Shown: positions 52,801 through 58,800 of the stretch, in pieces | How the letters are laid out: every line of letters starts with the position of its first letter | How positions within the stretch are numbered: the stretch's first letter is position 1 | DNA from: Sternotherus odoratus | Lineage: Eukaryota; Chordata; Testudines; Kinosternidae | Length of the DNA: 64,000 bases | Assembly: GCA_032164245.1 (NCBI GenBank) | Contig: JAVMKO010000001.1 | Coordinates: 164,973,434 to 165,037,433, forward strand | Reading direction: 5' to 3' | The notes under the pieces: model-generated | What the model saw: only the letters and a program-made list of their open reading frames with translations | Told to the model about the DNA's origin: nothing | Database searches by the model: none | Made by a program: the position numbers and the translations under genes

Positions 52801-55800
52801 TCAGTAACTGTTCTTTCTCTTCACCACCGGAAGAATTTTACTGTGTAAAACTAATATTCATTTAAATGGTAACTCTCTTGCTGATGTAAATCTATATTAA
52901 CTCTTAGGACACGGATATTTTCCAGACTGTTTGACAAACAGAGCATTTATATGTAATGTATATAATTTCTTAACAACACGACTGTCCTCATTAATTGTGG
53001 TCAAATAATGACTTTCAGCTCACATCTTCTTATATTGTAGCACATCTAGTGAATGAGCTTTGAAAATAGCCTGAAAAGTTTAATACAGTTTGTTTGGTCA
53101 CCAGTCTCTCTTCATGTTTTTGATCGTTTGTGTTCTGTAGCCAGACGACCCAGTCAGGATGGGGCCCCCATTATTCTGGGGACCGTGTACACGACTTCCC
53201 TGGATAGTTTTGTTTTTAATCTTTTTCTGACTAGTTAATCCAGGTAAAGGTTCGCTATTGAATTTTGCACTACATGAACACTGTTCTCTCTCTTGCCTTC
53301 CCTTTCCTTAAATATTCTCTTTTTCTGAGTACTGATCTCTTAAGCCCCTCAATGCTGCTGCATTCTTACATAGTATTGTTATGGGTTGGATTAAACCTTG
53401 TTGAAATGTGTGGGTGTAATAGCTGCCTTTCATTCATGATAAATATAAAGAAGCCATTAAACATTTTAATGTAACCACTATAGAGTAAAATCTACTGAAG
53501 CGTTACGGATCATCCGTCTGCATTTAGTTTTGAAGTGGATTAATTTATGGAACTACATGCAAAATAACTTTGTGGACAGCTGTCAGATTAGTAATCTTTT
53601 CGAAGTCTTGAGTATTTCCCTTTTTAAAAAGGCCATTGCTGCCTATCTTTTAACTTTATTTGATCATTATTGACATACATGAACTGCCCAGGCCCAGCTT
53701 GTTGGGAAAAGGGCTGAGCGATCTGGAAATGTGCAGGAGGGGGCAACGTGGGAACAAGAGAGCCACTGTGCCCTGGCAGGCCAACCAGAGCAAGCCTTGT
53801 GCAGCTCAATGTTTGCATAAATCTGGGGAGAGGGGCAGTGAAAGATGATCCCCACAACTCCTCGCCTCTCTTTGGGAGTGAGGGGGGCAGTAGCTTCCCT
53901 GCCCCCCCAAACTATGCCCAGATGTGTGGTTGACCCCAGTCAGTTTGTAACTCTCGTGTTCCTATTTCCAAGGTTCTGCTGTATAATCATTCAGATTATA
54001 CATACACTGAGTCCTTATTACCTTAAATCAAATATTGTTTATTTGTTTTTACTTTAGCACCTAGGAGCCCTAGTCATGGACCAGAGCCCATTGTGCTAGG
54101 GGCTGTACAAAGATAAATTCATATTTACATAACAGGTATTAAAATCCAATTCTAGAACATAAGAATGGCCATACTGGGTGAGACCAATGGTCCATCTAGC
54201 CCAGTATCCAACAGTGGCCAGTCCCAGATGTGTCAGAGGGAAATAACAGAACAGGGCAATTTTGCATGATCCATCCTCTGTCATCCGGTCCCAACTTCGG
54301 GCAGTCCGAGCTTTAGGGACACCCAGAGCGTTTCTTCTGTAAAACCATGATGACTGGCCAGGACCATTTCTATAGCTAAAACCATGGGAACTCTGTGTGA
54401 ACTCTGTGCAAGTTAAAATAACGGTAAGGGTTGCATTTGTGTGCATGTTATATTTTAATTCGATTTGGAGCAGATCTTGTCTATAGGTACTGCACGATTA
54501 TCAGAAAGGACATGATTTTGCATGTGTGCTACAAACAGATTACCCCGCAGGGTGAATCAGGTCAGAATAAAGTGTTGCCTTTTACAGTGCATTTCCTTCT
54601 TAACTGCCTAAATTAAATACAACTCAGTCCATGAAGTAGCTGTAGCCTTAACATGTTTGAAAATAGTACTTGACTAATATTTTAATTACCCTTCATCTTT
54701 CTGGGGGATGTTCTTGTAGGTAACGCAAGGCATGCCTCCTATTAATGATCCAGCCATCATAACGTATTCATCTGCACCTGTACGTCCCACTTTACTTCCT
54801 GCATTTTCAAGCTCCAAAGATCAAAGTCCGGTGCATTCCACACTTAAGGTGAAAACTGGAAATAAATCAGCATGTAAAAGTCCTAATTCTTGTTCTGGAA
54901 AAAATGGATCAGTGGAAATACCCCTTGAAACTTTGGGAGCATTATACTCAGATCAAATCCGAGTAATCCAGCCATCAGGGATTTCTGGAAGTACTGCTCA
55001 GAACAAGTGGCCAAACCAAAGACGACCACTAAATGATCCAGCATCAGCTACGCAGTTGGGAGCCGTTACAGTATCAAACAAGAAGGCTCTTTCAAAAGCA
55101 CTTGATAATATCATTGAGCGTCTAACGGCTATATTTCCACACTATACAAGGTAATACTCTTTTTAAAGGTTTTTTTTCTTTTTTTGACTTCTAACGTGCT
55201 GAGTTTCTTGGCAGGGAGTCTCCTCATATTTTAGCTGGGAGCAGGATAAGCTCTTGGGTGATTTTTCTCCCTATTTGGGGTTTCTTATCTTCCCATTCAT
55301 CTTGTAAAATGTTCATCTGACAGAGGATTATCTGCAGGTACTGGGGGCTAAATTTAATAACATTTGAGTCTAAAGGGGTTAGGTACGTGGCAGCATACTC
55401 GGCGAGGTGTGCAGGATGGAGCCCACTCAGAGGTGGCATGATAGCTGCAAAGGTGTGCAATAGAGACTTCCTTTAGACTTCACAAAGTGAGTGGGATGTG
55501 ACATTTTGATTATACCTATGATTATACCTATTATTGAATTTGATTATACCTATGATTATACCTATTCATACCTATTATTGAATTTATGTATGCTGTTACC
55601 AATTTGCTGCTAGTTTGCAGCATCTCCAATCCTGACAAAGGTGATGTGTCCATCCCATCCCCAATCTTCTTTCCTCTTTTATTAAGTGAGGAAATTCTGT
55701 AACCAGGACCTTATGTTATTGATAGAAAGTTATGATTATGCCAGCAAGTACACATTCTTAATTTTTTCCCTTTTGTGTGTTTGTACATTGACTGTCTAAA

Positions 55801-58800
55801 GCGTTACATTATTTTTAAACACAGTGCAATGCTACCCCAATTTTCTACATCATGTGCTACTGTGTGTGTCAGAGTCCATTAGTCATTTATATGCAAATAT
55901 TCAACAATAGTTATACAACAGATTAAGTATATACCATAGAAGTCATAGTAAAAAGTCCTGTGTATAGTACTTATAGACCAACTTGCAGGCATTAGCTTTA
56001 GTTACTTGCTTAAATCCCTAATTTGCACCTGTAGTTAGCTGTGCTTCTGCTTCCAGAGATAAAATTATTCAGTACCTACCATAGAGATCTTATACACTAA
56101 TTACAGTCTTCTCTCAAAGGTACAGTGATCTATTACTGCAAACATGCTGGTGTAAGTATAAAAGTCTGAATAAATATTGCAAGGTGGAGGTATATCCAAG
56201 GTGGCATGAAATTTCGTATTATATTGTAATAGAGGAATAGAATGTAATCATGTAATTCAGCTCTGATAGTGTATGTACGTGGGGACAAAGTAGAGAAGTT
56301 GTTAGTGCAGCCTTGGTATTCTTGCATTTTGAGTTCTTAACCATGTCTTAAGACTCTCTTTAGTTTTTATTTAGACTAAGCATAGAATAGTAAAATGTTT
56401 TTAATGGAATAATAAAATGTCGAGTAAGCGTCAATCCCTTTACGTACCATTAGGAACACAACAAGGACAATGGTACTTTCTAAAAGTCCCATGCGTTTTC
56501 TCTCAAACCCCTCCTTTGACGTATGGTAGAAGAGAAAGTTACTAGAGCTCCTTCCAGAGTCTTGTATGTACATATTATTTAAAAATTAGTATACATCCAA
56601 AAAGCGTGCTGGAACAAACACTGAAGACAAAAGAGCCATTCGTTCAGGTTAGAAGTGTATTGTATTGTATTTTATTTCTTGAAAAACTTCTACATAAAAC
56701 ATAGGAACAAAGTAATTCTAAAAGTAAGTTTTTTGTCCTGGAAAAAAACCTTTATAGGCTATTTCATCTGACTGTTTTGAAATCCCAAAATCGGCTAGGT
56801 AAATAGCAATTTAGTGCATACATTTTTTATGGATTTATAACTTCTAATATGAACTTGGGTAGTATGATTTTTAAAAAAAATCACCTATGAAGTTCTGCTG
56901 AAAATTTTTAGCTTGGTATTTTTGTAGTCCAAGTGCTAATCCCCTCCTGTCTGCAATTTTCCAGAGCAGTTCATCTCTGTAACACAGCCCCAGCTGATTA
57001 CATCCCCTACTATAACTTGCCCCCAAGTTTTCACTACCATAGTAGCAGTTCACTTTGCTTCCACTCAGTTCTTTACCAGCCTTGTTTTTAATTTGTTGGC
57101 TAGAAATGAGCGACCTCTCCCTCCCTTATTCTCCTTCCCTGGATCAGCTAAAGAGCATCATGATGGTGTCAGTCACCTTGATCCCGCATAGCAGGTCTGT
57201 TCCATAAACCCTGGTTAAATCTTAAGCAGTGTTCCGTGTGTGAAGCGAGGATTTGGAAGGCAGGTATTGGATTAAGTTGTGGCAGACAGCACTTCCAAAC
57301 CAAAACAGTCCCTACCAATATAGTGTGTTGAGAAGGAACTACAAGTCCAGTAATATGCAGAAATACTCCTTGAATTTTGAATTGGTGATAAATGAATTTT
57401 GAATTGGTGATAAATGAACATTCTGGATGTAGGAGCAACAGAAAGGCTCTTGGGGCTATCCTCCATATTTTTCATCATCCAGAATTTTAAGGAAGAGAAT
57501 TGCGGCATGGGAATGTCAGCAATTTGGACCTCAGACTCAACAAATGGAGGAAGAACACAAATTCCAGAGGGAGACCCTAGCCTTGACTGTGACATCTCTG
57601 TCCCCAGGGGACATCCTTGCCTCTGAACCTTCTATTTCTGGTTACCTCTGAAATCAGCTATAATTTATTTTTTAACATTGCAACTATTTCCTTGAGTCAG
57701 CCCCTCGTGTTTAAAACATTACTGCTGGGGTTTCGTTATTTCAGATTGGTGTTATATGATAAGAGCAGTGAAAACTAAACACTGACCGGATGATATCTAG
57801 AAGTGTGTCTACTGTAATTGTGCTGACTAAATCACAAAACAAACTGTTATAAAACTCTGTGCTTTATTTTTTTCCTCGCAGTTCTGATCTTACTAACTTC
57901 ATAAAAGAAGTACAAATTAAAAGTGGAAACACACTTTCAGGATTGAGCTCAGATGAAATCCTTACCAGAGTGACAGAACTCATTTTGGACCATCAGAATA
58001 AGAAAAAGGTATATGGCAGATGTCAGACTTTTTGCACCATAATTGATTAAAATGGTGAAACAAAGCTGAAGAGGATACTGAATGTTCTTCAGCAAATGCA
58101 TGGCATAATGCTTGATGATGATTTCTTTGCAATACTTCTGTAGGCTCCGACCTTAGCAAAGACAACTGAGAAGCCAGCATCCTGTGCTGTAACGCAGACT
58201 CTGAAGGTAGCCAAGTCTGCTGTGGGAAGTGTATCTAGCCTACCCAAGGCAAGGCCTTCCTTTAAAACTGCTGCAAACAAAACAACTCAGCCAACCCACC
58301 AGCCATGGGGACCTGTTGGAGGACCATCGCAATCAAAATGGATAAAATCAAATGATTATACTGTAAGTTTTTTTCTTTACTCTTCCACTAATTTAAATAT
58401 ATATATGTATTCAGTTGATACATCAAAGCACAAAAGGGCAATTTTATGATGCACTACTCCATGGTTTTTAATTAAGTCAAGGTATTACATCTTACAAAAA
58501 ATCAACTAAGAAATCAAAACTTTTATGTTTTAAAAAAGAAAATCTGTATTCATTTGCTTCATGAATGTTCTTAAAAGATACTTTATAAAGTATCTTAATT
58601 AGTCCTATCAGATCTTAGTGCATTGCCATAGTGAGCGAGACCGCCTGTAAATACTTGGCAGTAAATGCAGCATAGCTTTGTTACACACACATCAGATTCA
58701 ATGAGGGATGCCTTTTTCCTAATGCTTGTTCCTTTAGGCATTGTAAGCCAACTCTGAGTGTTCCCTGGTCTTCAGAGCAGAGAACTGGAAAGTCTCTCCC

